The notes under the pieces are model-generated. The model did not search any database, was not told where the DNA came from, and was given only the letters and a program-made list of their open reading frames with translations. A program made the position numbers and the translations under genes. 64,000 nt of DNA, from assembly GCA_964463695.1 (NCBI GenBank), contig CAYXCZ010000019.1:1-64000 (forward strand), written 5' to 3'. Source of the DNA: JALNZU01 sp964463695. Its GTDB lineage: Bacteria; Bacteroidota; Bacteroidia; Bacteroidales; F082. Of the stretch, positions 8,356 to 17,642 are shown piece after piece. Every line of letters begins with the position of its first letter. Position 1 is the first letter of the stretch.

Positions 8356-8808
8356 TCAATTAAAAATGCGAAGTAACCCACCATAATAAGTGGTGTTGTA
8401 TCGTGTCATCGGATACTTTCCTTCGCCTTCAAAGATGCTTCCGTCGAGCAGGGAGAACATGGTACCGGTGCATTTGTCCTTTGCAAAAGGGTAAAATTCA
8501 TCTACAACAAGTCGTGTGCAGGTTGTCCCTTCACAGCATTTGTTGGGATCATTGGGAGGCATGCGTTCAAAAGCTACAAACTCTTCATTGTTGATGCGAT
8601 GCACAATAACGCCCCGGCTTGGAAAATCTGCCGTCAGATACATCCATCCTCCGGCGGTGTTTAATGACTGATAAATCGTAGAGTTAGGATCGATGGTAAT
8701 ATTTACATACACATCGGGAATGTTGGGATTGGGATCTTCTTTCTTGCAGTTGCCGAGGCTCATCACCAAAACAAATAAAACTACTGCCTTAAAAACTAAC
8801 TGTCGCAT
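8356..8808 (-). CDS. Rieske-like lipoprotein without iron-sulfur ligands
   Basis: A 150-residue lipoprotein with the lipobox SLGNC (Cys21). The mature domain has the order of strands seen in small Bacteroidota Rieske-fold lipoproteins: GGWMYLTADF, RGVIVHRINNEEFVAFERMPPN, a Cys-containing middle, LLDGSIFEGEG, and a final YYGGLLRIFN. The canonical Rieske ligands CxH...CxxH are absent: the middle region has Cys residues (NKCCEGTTCT, KDKCTG) but no His. A [2Fe-2S] cluster is therefore unlikely and a redox role doubtful. Its promoter lies back to back with that of the 8904 lipoprotein. Fold assignment is moderate; function is unknown. Confidence 0.65.
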   Translation of the reverse strand: MRQLVFKAVVLFVLVMSLGNCKKEDPNPNIPDVYVNITIDPNSTIYQSLNTAGGWMYLTADFPSRGVIVHRINNEEFVAFERMPPNDPNKCCEGTTCTRLVVDEFYPFAKDKCTGTMFSLLDGSIFEGEGKYPMTRYNTTYYGGLLRIFN

Positions 8809-8864
8809 ATGCCTCTTTACGTTATTTGCTGATGTTTGTATTACAATCTTTTATGAATGTGACA

Positions 8865-8872
8865 CAAAATTA
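8865..8872 (-). promoter_or_regulatory. -7 promoter element for the 8356-8808 gene
   Basis: TAATTTTG on the minus strand matches TAnnTTTG. It is only four bases from an oppositely directed -7 element (8877-8884), so the two promoters share their core region. Confidence 0.5.
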
Positions 8873-8876
8873 ACGC

Positions 8877-8884
8877 TATTTTTG
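8877..8884 (+). promoter_or_regulatory. -7 promoter element for the 8904 lipoprotein / kinase operon
   Basis: TATTTTTG matches TAnnTTTG exactly, 20 bases before the ATG at 8904. It is the likely start of the operon that runs through the sensor kinase and perhaps the response regulator. Confidence 0.55.
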
Positions 8885-8903
8885 TTCAGGAATTGTACCT
8901 CAC

Positions 8904-9176
8904 ATGAAGATAAAACGTTTTCTATCCCAACTCACACTTTTACTTTTTGTAGTGAGCATTCCTTTTACATCCTCTTGTGGCTTTTTCAAAACGTCGAAAT
9001 CGCGCAGGCAAAATGTGAAAGTGGAGCAAAAGGCACGTAAAGCCGAAGCAAAAGCTTACAATGAAAAAGTTGAAGCTCACCACGACCGGCAATCAGATGA
9101 AACCAAAGCTATGATGAAGAAAACGCAAAAGAAGAATAAAAAGATGCTCAAGCAGTTTCGTAAAAAAAAGTATTGA
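8904..9176 (+). CDS. small lysine-rich lipoprotein
   Basis: A 90-residue protein with a signal peptide ending in the lipobox TSSC (Cys25). The mature 65 residues are strongly basic and predicted helical (KARKAEAKAYNEKVEAHHDR, then KKTQKKNKKMLKQFRKKKY) with no hydrophobic core, so it is probably an extended helix that binds an acidic surface or polymer. It ends one base before the ATG of the sensor kinase gene (stop at 9176, start at 9178), which makes co-transcription and coupled translation very likely. That position suggests an accessory role for the periplasmic sensor, but the function is not known. An exact -7 element precedes it at 8877-8884. Confidence 0.75.
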   Translation: MKIKRFLSQLTLLLFVVSIPFTSSCGFFKTSKSRRQNVKVEQKARKAEAKAYNEKVEAHHDRQSDETKAMMKKTQKKNKKMLKQFRKKKY

Positions 9177-9177
9177 A

Positions 9178-12100
9178 ATGAAGAATCTTTTTTATTTGGT
9201 TAAGTGGGGACCAGGGCTAGTGCTCTTTAGCTTTTTATGGATTATCAACCCAACAATTTACGCCCAGACCACTCTCTATTTCGATCGTTTTTTATCGGAG
9301 AATACCCGTATTGAAAGGGGTTTGAGTCAAAACACCGTGAACTCTCTCGTTCAGGATTCCGATGGTTTTTTGTGGATTGGAACATGGGATGGGTTGAATA
9401 AATTTGATGGCTACAGTTTTAATACGTTTAACAAGGAAAGCGGGCTTACTAACGAGGCCATCAGGGCATTATATCAATATAAAACTACTTTGTGGGTGGG
9501 CACAGAAGCCGGCCTGAACGCGATCAATCTCTTAGACGGAAGCATCAGGCAATTTTTAGCCAAAGAAAACGATACTGCCGGACTTAGCGACAACTGGATC
9601 AACCATATCACAAGCGATCATTATGGAAAACTTTGGATAAGTACTGCAAGGGGATTGACAGAACTCGATCCGGAGACCTATAAGTTTCGTCAGGTTTTTA
9701 GCAGGGATTACGGCAATCCAATAAGAAGTAATTACTTCAACATGCTCGTTCAGGACCATCAAAACAATTATTGGATCGCTACCAATCATGGTTTGGTGTT
9801 TTTTAACGATGAAACGGAGCAGGTGACCCGTTTTTTTCATTCACCTTCCGACAGCACCTCGTTGCCACACAACCAGGTAAACTGTCTGCTTATCGATCCT
9901 GATCAACGCTTGTGGATAGGAACAAAAAGTGGCGTAGCCTATTATGATTCAAGCAAAATGGCTTTTGTGAAACCGGAAAGCTTAAGGTTTTCGAGCGATT
10001 TAAGCCCTCAAAAAGAAGTGCTTAGCCTTTTGCACGATAAAAAACAAACCCTTTGGGTAGGCACAAATGGACAAGGGTTGTTTTTGTATGACATTAAAAA
10101 TGATTCAACCAGGCGAAGCTACCACCAAACAAACAAATCGTTCAGTTTGAGCGATAACAGGATTTTCACCATGTATATCGACAAGCAGGGTGTCACTTGG
10201 GTTGGATCGTTCAACGGTCTTAATAAACTAAATTACAACGCACCGCGTTTCAGAACCTTTCGCAATGACCCCGATTTCCCGAACAGTCTGGCCAACAATT
10301 CGGTTTGGGCATTTGAAGAGGACTCATATGGTGATATATGGATTGGAACTGAAGATGGAATTTCTATCCTCGACCGAAAAACTTCAGCACATCATTTTAT
10401 ACGACATCAACCCGAAACTATTAACAGTATCTCAGGTAATCAAATTCGCACTATCAGAAAAGATGCCAATGGCTCTATGTGGATTGGTACACGTTACAGC
10501 GGACTTAATCAATATAATACCCACACAAAAAAAGTCATCAGGTATCGAAACAACCCCCATGATGAAACGACAATTCCTGATGATTTTGTGCTTTCAATTG
10601 CCACAGCAGATGCACCTTTTATATGGGTTGGTACCGACAAAGGGTTGGGTCAGTTGAATACCGTGACAGGTAAGTTTAAAAATTATTACCATGATTCAGA
10701 TAATCCGAAAAGCCTTCCCGATCAAAGGATATATGATGTCCTGATCGACTCAAAAGGAAGGTTATGGGCCTGCACTGCTGATGGCCTTGCATTGTTTCAA
10801 AAGGAAGCAAACGATTTTAAGGTTTTCAGAATTTCTACGCAGGAACAACAGGAAGGAACCTTGGCTGTTAACAAGTTTTTTTCTATTCGTGAAACCCGCG
10901 ATGGAAAATTTTGGCTTGGGACACGCGGCGGCGGACTGGTGTTTTTTGATGCTGAAACAGAAAAGTTCAGAGTTTTTACCGAAAAAGATGGCCTTCCCAA
11001 CAACATGACTTATATCGCTCTCGAAGACATGCATGGCGACATCTGGATTACCAGCAACTGGGGACTGACACGCTTCTCATCAGAACAAAGCATTTTCACT
11101 AATTACGAGGTTACCGATGGCTTGCAAAGCAATGAATTTAACTTTAATGCAGGAATGATTGCCTCTAACGGGGAGCTTTTTTTCGGAGGAATGAATGGAT
11201 TCAATGTGTTCTTCCCCGAAGAAATAGCTGTTAACAAACAGCCGCCTGTTATCCAGATCACAGCATTTAAACTTTTCAATGTATTACAAAACAAACAGTT
11301 ACATAATGGCGATACCATCGTACTTAGATATGATGACAACGTGTTTTCATTCGATTTTGCAGCACTTGATTTTACCAATCCTTCAAAAATAAAGTACCGG
11401 TATATGTTGGAAGGTTACAATGCATCATGGATTGAACGCAACAGCAACCAGCGTTATGCCGAGTATGCCAAAGTGAGCCCGGGAACTTATAATTTCAGGG
11501 TGAGAGCTTCCAACAGCGACGGTTACTGGAACGAAGACGGTATTGTTCTTACAATTATTATACGTTCACCCTGGTATGGCACCTGGCTATTTCGGGTGAC
11601 AGTCTTTTTGAGTCTGGTTCTGGCTATTTACCTTATTGTGTTTATTCGTATGCGCTCCATACGCAAAACCCACGAAGTGGAACTCAAGTATCTGGCACTC
11701 GAAAAACAACTATTTGCACTGGAGCAGAAGGCGTTACAGCTACAGATGAATCCGCATTTCCTGTTCAATTCGCTGAACAGCATCCAAAGTTTTATCGTCA
11801 ATAATGATATCAATAATGCCATTCATTATTTATCAAAATTTTCGCAACTGATGCGCCGTACCTTAGCCAACTCCCGCGAAAGCTATGTACCCTTGCGCGA
11901 CGAACTTCAAGCGTTGCAACTGTACGTTGAGATCGAAAAGTTGCGGTTTAATGATAAATTCGAATATGCTATAGAAGTTGATCCTGAGATTGACGAAGGT
12001 TTCATCGAAATACCTCCAATGATCATTCAGCCTTATGTCGAAAATGCCATCATCCACGGTCTGATGCATAAAAAACAGAAAGGACGCCTGCTCATTGCCA

Positions 12101-12354
12101 TGAAAATGGATAACGAAAACATACGCGTAATAATTGAGGATGATGGAGTTGGACGTGAAAAAGCTGCGGAAATACGCAGGGAATCGGGTATCGAACGCCA
12201 ATCAAGGGGAATGACAATTACCAGCGAACGTCTGGAAATTTTAAATCAGTATACGAACGACACCTACACGGTAAATGTGACAGACCTTTTTGATACATCT
12301 GAAAAACCCGCCGGTACCCGTGTTGAAATTACAATTCATGCCAATGTAAGTTAA
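9178..12354 (+). CDS. Reg_prop / Y_Y_Y sensor histidine kinase (LytS type)
   Basis: A 1058-residue membrane sensor. A signal peptide (residues 1-30) is followed by about 14 Reg_prop repeats (LWIGTxxGLxxx, residues ~60-690), enough for two seven-bladed propellers, then a Y_Y_Y beta-sandwich (~715-795), one transmembrane helix (~802-825), a short coiled coil and a His_kinase domain of the LytS family. The phosphoacceptor motif is QMNPHFLFNSLN (His860), and the ATP-binding part has PPMIIQPYVENAIIHG and EDDGVGR. Unlike the hybrid two-component systems of Bacteroides, it carries no receiver or AraC domain. The partner is the LytTR regulator encoded 126 bases downstream. The periplasmic propellers presumably sense a glycan or other surface ligand; the ligand cannot be told from sequence. 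Confidence 0.93.
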   Translation: MKNLFYLVKWGPGLVLFSFLWIINPTIYAQTTLYFDRFLSENTRIERGLSQNTVNSLVQDSDGFLWIGTWDGLNKFDGYSFNTFNKESGLTNEAIRALYQYKTTLWVGTEAGLNAINLLDGSIRQFLAKENDTAGLSDNWINHITSDHYGKLWISTARGLTELDPETYKFRQVFSRDYGNPIRSNYFNMLVQDHQNNYWIATNHGLVFFNDETEQVTRFFHSPSDSTSLPHNQVNCLLIDPDQRLWIGTKSGVAYYDSSKMAFVKPESLRFSSDLSPQKEVLSLLHDKKQTLWVGTNGQGLFLYDIKNDSTRRSYHQTNKSFSLSDNRIFTMYIDKQGVTWVGSFNGLNKLNYNAPRFRTFRNDPDFPNSLANNSVWAFEEDSYGDIWIGTEDGISILDRKTSAHHFIRHQPETINSISGNQIRTIRKDANGSMWIGTRYSGLNQYNTHTKKVIRYRNNPHDETTIPDDFVLSIATADAPFIWVGTDKGLGQLNTVTGKFKNYYHDSDNPKSLPDQRIYDVLIDSKGRLWACTADGLALFQKEANDFKVFRISTQEQQEGTLAVNKFFSIRETRDGKFWLGTRGGGLVFFDAETEKFRVFTEKDGLPNNMTYIALEDMHGDIWITSNWGLTRFSSEQSIFTNYEVTDGLQSNEFNFNAGMIASNGELFFGGMNGFNVFFPEEIAVNKQPPVIQITAFKLFNVLQNKQLHNGDTIVLRYDDNVFSFDFAALDFTNPSKIKYRYMLEGYNASWIERNSNQRYAEYAKVSPGTYNFRVRASNSDGYWNEDGIVLTIIIRSPWYGTWLFRVTVFLSLVLAIYLIVFIRMRSIRKTHEVELKYLALEKQLFALEQKALQLQMNPHFLFNSLNSIQSFIVNNDINNAIHYLSKFSQLMRRTLANSRESYVPLRDELQALQLYVEIEKLRFNDKFEYAIEVDPEIDEGFIEIPPMIIQPYVENAIIHGLMHKKQKGRLLIAMKMDNENIRVIIEDDGVGREKAAEIRRESGIERQSRGMTITSERLEILNQYTNDTYTVNVTDLFDTSEKPAGTRVEITIHANVS

Positions 12355-12480
12355 CAATTCTTCCAGAAGGAAACGCGTTTTGAGTGTAACAAGCTTTTGG
12401 GTTGATTAAAGATTTAGCCAAGCAAAACCTTCATTGGTAGTATCAAAATAGGTATTATTGCAAAACCAAACAGAAGTTTT

Positions 12481-13230
12481 ATGATCAGAAGTATCATCGT
12501 TGAAGACGAAATAAAATCGCGGGAAACACTCAAGGGTTTGTTGAGTCGTTTTTGTCCTGATGTAATGGTAGTAGCCGAAGCTGCCGGTGTTCAACAAGGT
12601 AGAGAAGTGATAAGCAAACATAAGCCTGACCTTGTTTTTCTTGATATCGAAATGCCTGATGGCAGCGGATTCAGACTGTTGGATCAGTCAGGTCAGATTG
12701 ATTATGATGTCATATTTACAACGGCTTTCGATCAGTTTGCAATCAAAGCCATCAGATATGCCGCCCTCGATTATCTCTTAAAACCGATAGTTCCCGAAGA
12801 ATTACAAGCGGCTGTTGAAAAAGTAAGATTACACAAGGAAAAAAAACACAACCTCAGAAATATTGAAGTACTGCTCAATAATGTGAATCCGGCTAATGTT
12901 GAACAAAAGAAGGTCGTTCTTTCAACTGTCGAAAAAATTCATGTTGTTGAACTGGACCGCATCTTGCGCTGTGAATCGGATAACTATTATACGCATTTTT
13001 ATTTCACTGACGGCGGCCACCTGCTCATCAGCAAAACCCTCAAAGATGTTGAGGCCCTTCTCGAAGGAGGAAGTTTCATCCGGCCTCATAAATCACATCT
13101 CATCAATATCAAATATATCCAGAATTTTAGTCGCGACGAAGGTGGCGTAATTACACTCAATAGTGGGGATAAAATTCCGGTATCGCGCCGTAAGAAGGAA
13201 AAAATCCTCGAGATTATCCACAACCTTTAA
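12481..13230 (+). CDS. LytTR-family response regulator
   Basis: A 249-residue regulator with an N-terminal receiver domain (acidic pocket ED at residues 8-9, phosphoacceptor Asp55 in DLVFLDIEMPDG, Thr in TTAFDQ, Lys in LLKP) and a C-terminal LytTR DNA-binding domain from about residue 140 (EKIHVVELDRILRCESDNYYT ... RPHKSHLINIKYI). It follows the LytS-type kinase, and the pair forms a LytS/LytT-like two-component system. LytTR proteins bind direct repeats upstream of target promoters. The next large genes downstream, the TonB-receptor module, are a plausible target. The 126-base gap contains no terminator, so transcription from the kinase promoter can reach it. Confidence 0.93.
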   Translation: MIRSIIVEDEIKSRETLKGLLSRFCPDVMVVAEAAGVQQGREVISKHKPDLVFLDIEMPDGSGFRLLDQSGQIDYDVIFTTAFDQFAIKAIRYAALDYLLKPIVPEELQAAVEKVRLHKEKKHNLRNIEVLLNNVNPANVEQKKVVLSTVEKIHVVELDRILRCESDNYYTHFYFTDGGHLLISKTLKDVEALLEGGSFIRPHKSHLINIKYIQNFSRDEGGVITLNSGDKIPVSRRKKEKILEIIHNL

Positions 13231-13356
13231 TTGCACCTGACATTTCTGCAACAGGAGTTAAAAAACAAAAATCCGGCGATTTTCAATCATAGAAGTAAGT
13301 GAGTTGTTTTTTTATTTACTTTTATGCCTCAGTTTTACTCATTGACACTTCAAAAC

Positions 13357-13779
13357 ATGGAAGACCTGATTTATATCCTTCTTGGAATTGTATGGGTTGT
13401 TTTTTCAGTCATCAAAGGCGTAAAAAAAAATCAAACCCCTCATACCACCGAGCGACCAAAAAGTGAGCTCGAAGAAATTTTTGGTGAGTTTTTTCCAACA
13501 GCAAAAGAGCAGGAACCTGCCTACGAAACGCTGGAAGAAACAACTCCGGAATACTTTGAAGAGGAAGCAAAACCTGCCAGCATTTTCGATGCTTATTCAG
13601 GTGAAATGAATGATATTGAAATTGTATCTCTTGAAGATGAGGAGATTAATAGCCTCGTTTTTACACACGAAGAAAATAAGGAAAAAGAAGAAAATAAAGA
13701 GCATTATAATCACATTCCATCTTTCAATCTCCGTCAGGCAATAATTTATCAAACAGTGTTGCAACGGCCTGAATACTAG
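13357..13779 (+). CDS. membrane-anchored acidic hypothetical protein
   Basis: Starts at the ATG at 13357 (MEDLIYIL), giving 140 residues; an upstream in-frame ATG at 13324 overlaps the probable -7 element (TACTTTTA, 13317-13324) and is therefore unlikely. One N-terminal helix (about residues 3-20) is followed by a basic patch and a long acidic, low-complexity tail (LEEIFGEFF, LEETTPEYFEEEA, LEDEEINSLVF). The tail ends with SFNLRQAIIYQTVLQRPEY, a conserved-looking C-terminal peptide that resembles the end of several small Bacteroidota proteins and may be a binding motif. No function is known. It stands alone between the response regulator and the TonB receptor. Confidence 0.65.
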   Translation: MEDLIYILLGIVWVVFSVIKGVKKNQTPHTTERPKSELEEIFGEFFPTAKEQEPAYETLEETTPEYFEEEAKPASIFDAYSGEMNDIEIVSLEDEEINSLVFTHEENKEKEENKEHYNHIPSFNLRQAIIYQTVLQRPEY

Positions 13780-13824
13780 TCGAAAAAACACCTGCAAAGC
13801 ATTTTTTACCGGAGCAATCCATTT

Positions 13825-13858
13825 TTTGTTAATTAATGTGAAAATGTTTTTATCTTTA
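13825..13858 (+). promoter_or_regulatory. -33/-7 promoter of the TonB-receptor operon
   Basis: TTTG (13825-13828), 22 bases, then TATCTTTA (13851-13858), seven of eight bases of TAnnTTTG. It lies 48 bases before the ATG at 13906 and is the only promoter-like site before the three-gene module. Confidence 0.45.
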
Positions 13859-13905
13859 CCGGCCTTTAACGCATAAAAGAGTAGTAAAACATAAATTAAT
13901 CCAGT

Positions 13906-16900
13906 ATGTTAAAAAATTTACTAATTACCTTGGGTATTATATTGAGTACCATTACCTTAACATATGCCCAACAAGGAAGGTTGCAGGGAAAAGTTTATGA
14001 GAAGGACAACAGAGAACCGATCGCTTTTGCCAACATTATCCTCGAAAATGGAGGAACAATTGTTGGTGGAGCTACATCCGACTTTGATGGAAATTACGTC
14101 ATTAACCCAATCCCTCCCGGAAAGTATGACCTGAAGGCAACCTTTGTAGGATTCAATCCTGTAACGGTTAAAGGCATCACCATTCCGAGCAACCAGATTA
14201 CTTTCTATGATATTGTCATGTTAAGTACTTCCATCGACCTTCAAACAGTAGAAGTAATTGAGTACAGGGTACCTTTGATTTCAAAGGACCAAACCACCAG
14301 CGGTGCTTCAGTTACATCTGAAGAAATTAAGAAGATGCCTAACCGCTCTGCTGATGCTGTTGCAGCAACAGTAGGGGGTGTATTTTCTGCTGATGGTGAG
14401 CGTGGTAACGTTCGTGGTGCCCGTTCCGATGCTACGGCAATGTACATCGACGGTGTACGTGTCATTGGTAACAGCAGCGTTCCTCAATCAGCTATCGAAC
14501 AGGTAGATGTTATCCTTGGTGGAACACCCGCACAGTATGGTGATGCCACAGGTGGTATTATCAATGTTACCACAAAAGGTCCTTCACGTAAGTTTGGTGC
14601 TGGTATCGAACTGGAAACTTCCGAGTTTCTTGATGCTTACGGCCATAACCGTGTTGGGTTTAATATGCAAGGACCTCTTATTAAAGGAAAAAAACAAGAG
14701 ACAGCTCTCTTAGGATTTTTCGTCGCCGGTGATGTAAACTACAACCGCGATGGTGCTATTTCTTCAAAAGGTTATTATAAGGCTTCAGATGCAACGCTGC
14801 AAAGCTTGCAACAAAGTCCGCTTCGCCCAACTGGACTTGGATTTGGAACGTATAGAAATGGAGAGTTCGTGCGTGTTTCCGATTTGGAAACTACCAAACG
14901 TTCTATGAATACCGAAAATTATGGTGTAAACCTTTCTGGTAATATCAATGTTAGAACTACTGAAACCGTCAACCTTACCTTTGGTGGTACATATAATATA
15001 TCAAGCGGTAATGCTTTCAGCTACAGCGGATCTTTCTTCAACTGGGATAAAAATAGTGAATACAACAACAACACATGGCGTGTTTTTGGTCGTTTCACAC
15101 AACGTTTCCCAACAGCCAATGAAAGCACTTCACTTATCAAAAACTTGTATTACTCCATTCAGGCCGACTATACCCGTCAGGTAAATTCTTATGGCGATCC
15201 TGATCATTATGAAAATATCTTTGATTATGGTTATCTGGGTAAGTTCTCGGTTTATAAGCAACCTACTTTTGAACGTGAAAATGTTGAGGTTGACGGAAAA
15301 ACATATACCAATGTAATGGTTCTTAAAGGTTGGGATAATGATACCCTCGTTACATGGACGCCAAGCAACCTTAACCCATTAGTCGCCAACTACACTACCA
15401 GTTATTTCGATACTTATGCCGGACAACCTGAAGATAATTTCCGCAATCTTGATCAGGTGGTACTCGGTGGTGCTTTGCTTAATGGTGCAGGCCCGACAGG
15501 TTATTACAGCCTTTTCCAGGCTCCCGGATCAATTCAATCAGGCTATGGAAAAGATGAAAACGATCAGTTTGGTGTCAACGTTGCCGGATCAATGGATATC
15601 GGAAACCATGAAATCAAACTTGGGTTCCAATACGAACAACGTACCAACCGTAGCATCGATTATGCCCCAACCGGATTGTGGACCCTGATGAGAGGTCTCA
15701 CCAATTTCCATATTGAGGAGTTGGATGTGAATAATCCATTTGTTGTCAGCTACGATGGTATCGTCGATACAGTAAAGTATTACAGAAATTATGACCCCAA
15801 TTCACAACGTACTTTTGATAAGAACTTGAGAACAAGCCTCGGTTTACCTATTGAAGGTCTGGATTATATCGTGGTGGATTCCTATGATGCTAATAATAAC
15901 ACCATCGAATACTACGACAAAAATGGTGTTCGTCATACAATCGGAACAAGCGAGAATCCTTTCAATATCGATATGTTCAGCCCGGATGAATTGCTTAACG
16001 ACGGTAATTCCTATGCAACTTATTTAGGTTTTGATTATAAAGGAAATAAATTAACCACTCGTCCAAGTTTTGATGACTTTTTTAATCTAAGGGATGAAAA
16101 TGGAATGTATTTACGACCTGTTGGTGCTTTCCAGCCTATTTATATGGCCGGTTATCTTCAGGATAAATTTGCTTTCAAAGACCTTATCTTTAATATAGGT
16201 GTACGTGTCGACCGCTTTGATGCCAACCAAAAAGTTTTGAAAGATCCATACCTGTTCTACAATGCCAAAACAGCCGGTGAAGTTAGTGCTATCAACTCAA
16301 CACCAGTCAGCCATCCACAAGGTATTGGCAGCGATTATACTGTTTATGTTGACAAAGCTAATGACCCAACCCGTATCGTTGGTTACCGTTTTGAAAATAC
16401 CTGGTATAACGAAGATGGTGCTGTTATTCAGGATCCAACCAAATTGGATGTTGGCTCAGGGATTTCTCCTTACCTTGTTGACCCGGGTCAAAGCCGTGTA
16501 AACATCTCATCTTTCAAAGATTATGAGCCGGAATTGAATATCATGCCCCGTATCTCTTTCTCTTTCCCAATTTCAGATGAAGCCTTGTTCTTTGCGCATT
16601 ATGATGTGTTGACACAACGCCCGACAAGTAACTTGTTCTCGAATCCTGCTACCTACTATTTCTTTGAAAGTATCACAGGAACAATCAATAATCCTTCATT
16701 GAAGCCAACGCAGACTATTGATTACGAGTTAGGCTTTACACAAAAACTGACAAATACCAGCTCGCTGACCTTTACCTCATTCTACCGCGAAATGCGTAAT
16801 ATGATTCAGGTTTACCGATTCACCGGAGCTTATCCAAAAGACTATACTTCTTTCAGCAACCTTGACTTTGGTACTGTTAAAGGTCTTACAGTTGAGTACG

Positions 16901-17613
16901 ACCTTCGCCGCACCAACAATGCCCGTATCCGCGCCGGCTACACATTACAGTTTGCCAATGCAACAGGAGCAAGTACAACTACTGCCGCTTCCCTTATCGC
17001 TGCCGGATTGCCTAATCTTCGTTCCACAATCCCAATGCCTTGGGACCGTCGTCATCAGTTCAACCTCTTATTGGATTACCGTTACGGCTCTGGAAAAGAA
17101 TACAACGGACCAACGATCAGCAGAGAGAAGAAAGATAAAGCACCAGTTAAATTGCTTGAAAATACAGGATTCACCCTTACCGTACTTGGTGGTTCAGGAA
17201 CTCCATACACAGCTGCACGTAAAGTTAATTCACCTATCTCAGCCAGCTCAAACCTTCTCAAAGGTTCTTATTATGGCTCACGCCTTCCATGGCAGTTCCG
17301 TCTCGACTTGCGTGTTGATAAAGATTTTGACCTGAACTTTGGTAAAACAAACGACGGAAGTGTACGTAAAGCATACATGAATGTTTATTTGCAGGTTCTT
17401 AACTTGCTGGATACCAAAAACGTATTAAACGTATATTCTGCAACAGGTAATGCCGATGATGATGGATATCTGTCTGCTCCTGAATGGCAGCGTGAAATCA
17501 ATACCCAAACTGATCCGGTCGCTTTCAGAGAACTTTACGAAATATATGTGAACCGTCCGGGTAATTACAGCTCTCCACGCCAGATTCGTATTGGACTTAT
17601 GTTTAACTTTTAA
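13906..17613 (+). CDS. TonB-dependent receptor with carboxypeptidase-like N-terminal domain
   Basis: A 1235-residue outer-membrane protein. A signal peptide ends at TYAQ (residue 21), followed by a CarboxypepD_reg-like domain (~25-105: GKVYEKDNREPIAFANI), a plug (~125-230, with RGARSDATAMYIDGVRV and GTPAQYGDATGGIINVTTKG) and a large beta-barrel that ends in the terminal aromatic QIRIGLMFNF. The barrel is long for the family, with extended surface loops. There is no SusD gene nearby, so it is not a classical Sus pair; it looks closer to Oar-like receptors. It takes part in TonB-driven transport or surface display. The next gene begins 29 bases downstream with no terminator, and a PorV-type gene follows, so the three form one transcription unit. 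Confidence 0.92.
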   Translation: MLKNLLITLGIILSTITLTYAQQGRLQGKVYEKDNREPIAFANIILENGGTIVGGATSDFDGNYVINPIPPGKYDLKATFVGFNPVTVKGITIPSNQITFYDIVMLSTSIDLQTVEVIEYRVPLISKDQTTSGASVTSEEIKKMPNRSADAVAATVGGVFSADGERGNVRGARSDATAMYIDGVRVIGNSSVPQSAIEQVDVILGGTPAQYGDATGGIINVTTKGPSRKFGAGIELETSEFLDAYGHNRVGFNMQGPLIKGKKQETALLGFFVAGDVNYNRDGAISSKGYYKASDATLQSLQQSPLRPTGLGFGTYRNGEFVRVSDLETTKRSMNTENYGVNLSGNINVRTTETVNLTFGGTYNISSGNAFSYSGSFFNWDKNSEYNNNTWRVFGRFTQRFPTANESTSLIKNLYYSIQADYTRQVNSYGDPDHYENIFDYGYLGKFSVYKQPTFERENVEVDGKTYTNVMVLKGWDNDTLVTWTPSNLNPLVANYTTSYFDTYAGQPEDNFRNLDQVVLGGALLNGAGPTGYYSLFQAPGSIQSGYGKDENDQFGVNVAGSMDIGNHEIKLGFQYEQRTNRSIDYAPTGLWTLMRGLTNFHIEELDVNNPFVVSYDGIVDTVKYYRNYDPNSQRTFDKNLRTSLGLPIEGLDYIVVDSYDANNNTIEYYDKNGVRHTIGTSENPFNIDMFSPDELLNDGNSYATYLGFDYKGNKLTTRPSFDDFFNLRDENGMYLRPVGAFQPIYMAGYLQDKFAFKDLIFNIGVRVDRFDANQKVLKDPYLFYNAKTAGEVSAINSTPVSHPQGIGSDYTVYVDKANDPTRIVGYRFENTWYNEDGAVIQDPTKLDVGSGISPYLVDPGQSRVNISSFKDYEPELNIMPRISFSFPISDEALFFAHYDVLTQRPTSNLFSNPATYYFFESITGTINNPSLKPTQTIDYELGFTQKLTNTSSLTFTSFYREMRNMIQVYRFTGAYPKDYTSFSNLDFGTVKGLTVEYDLRRTNNARIRAGYTLQFANATGASTTTAASLIAAGLPNLRSTIPMPWDRRHQFNLLLDYRYGSGKEYNGPTISREKKDKAPVKLLENTGFTLTVLGGSGTPYTAARKVNSPISASSNLLKGSYYGSRLPWQFRLDLRVDKDFDLNFGKTNDGSVRKAYMNVYLQVLNLLDTKNVLNVYSATGNADDDGYLSAPEWQREINTQTDPVAFRELYEIYVNRPGNYSSPRQIRIGLMFNF

Positions 17614-17642
17614 TTCTGGTAAGGTTTAAAAATCGAGTAAAA

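Noticed and set aside
9178..12354. Hybrid two-component system of the Bacteroides polysaccharide type
   Set aside because: No receiver or AraC-type HTH follows the kinase domain; the regulator is a separate LytTR protein.
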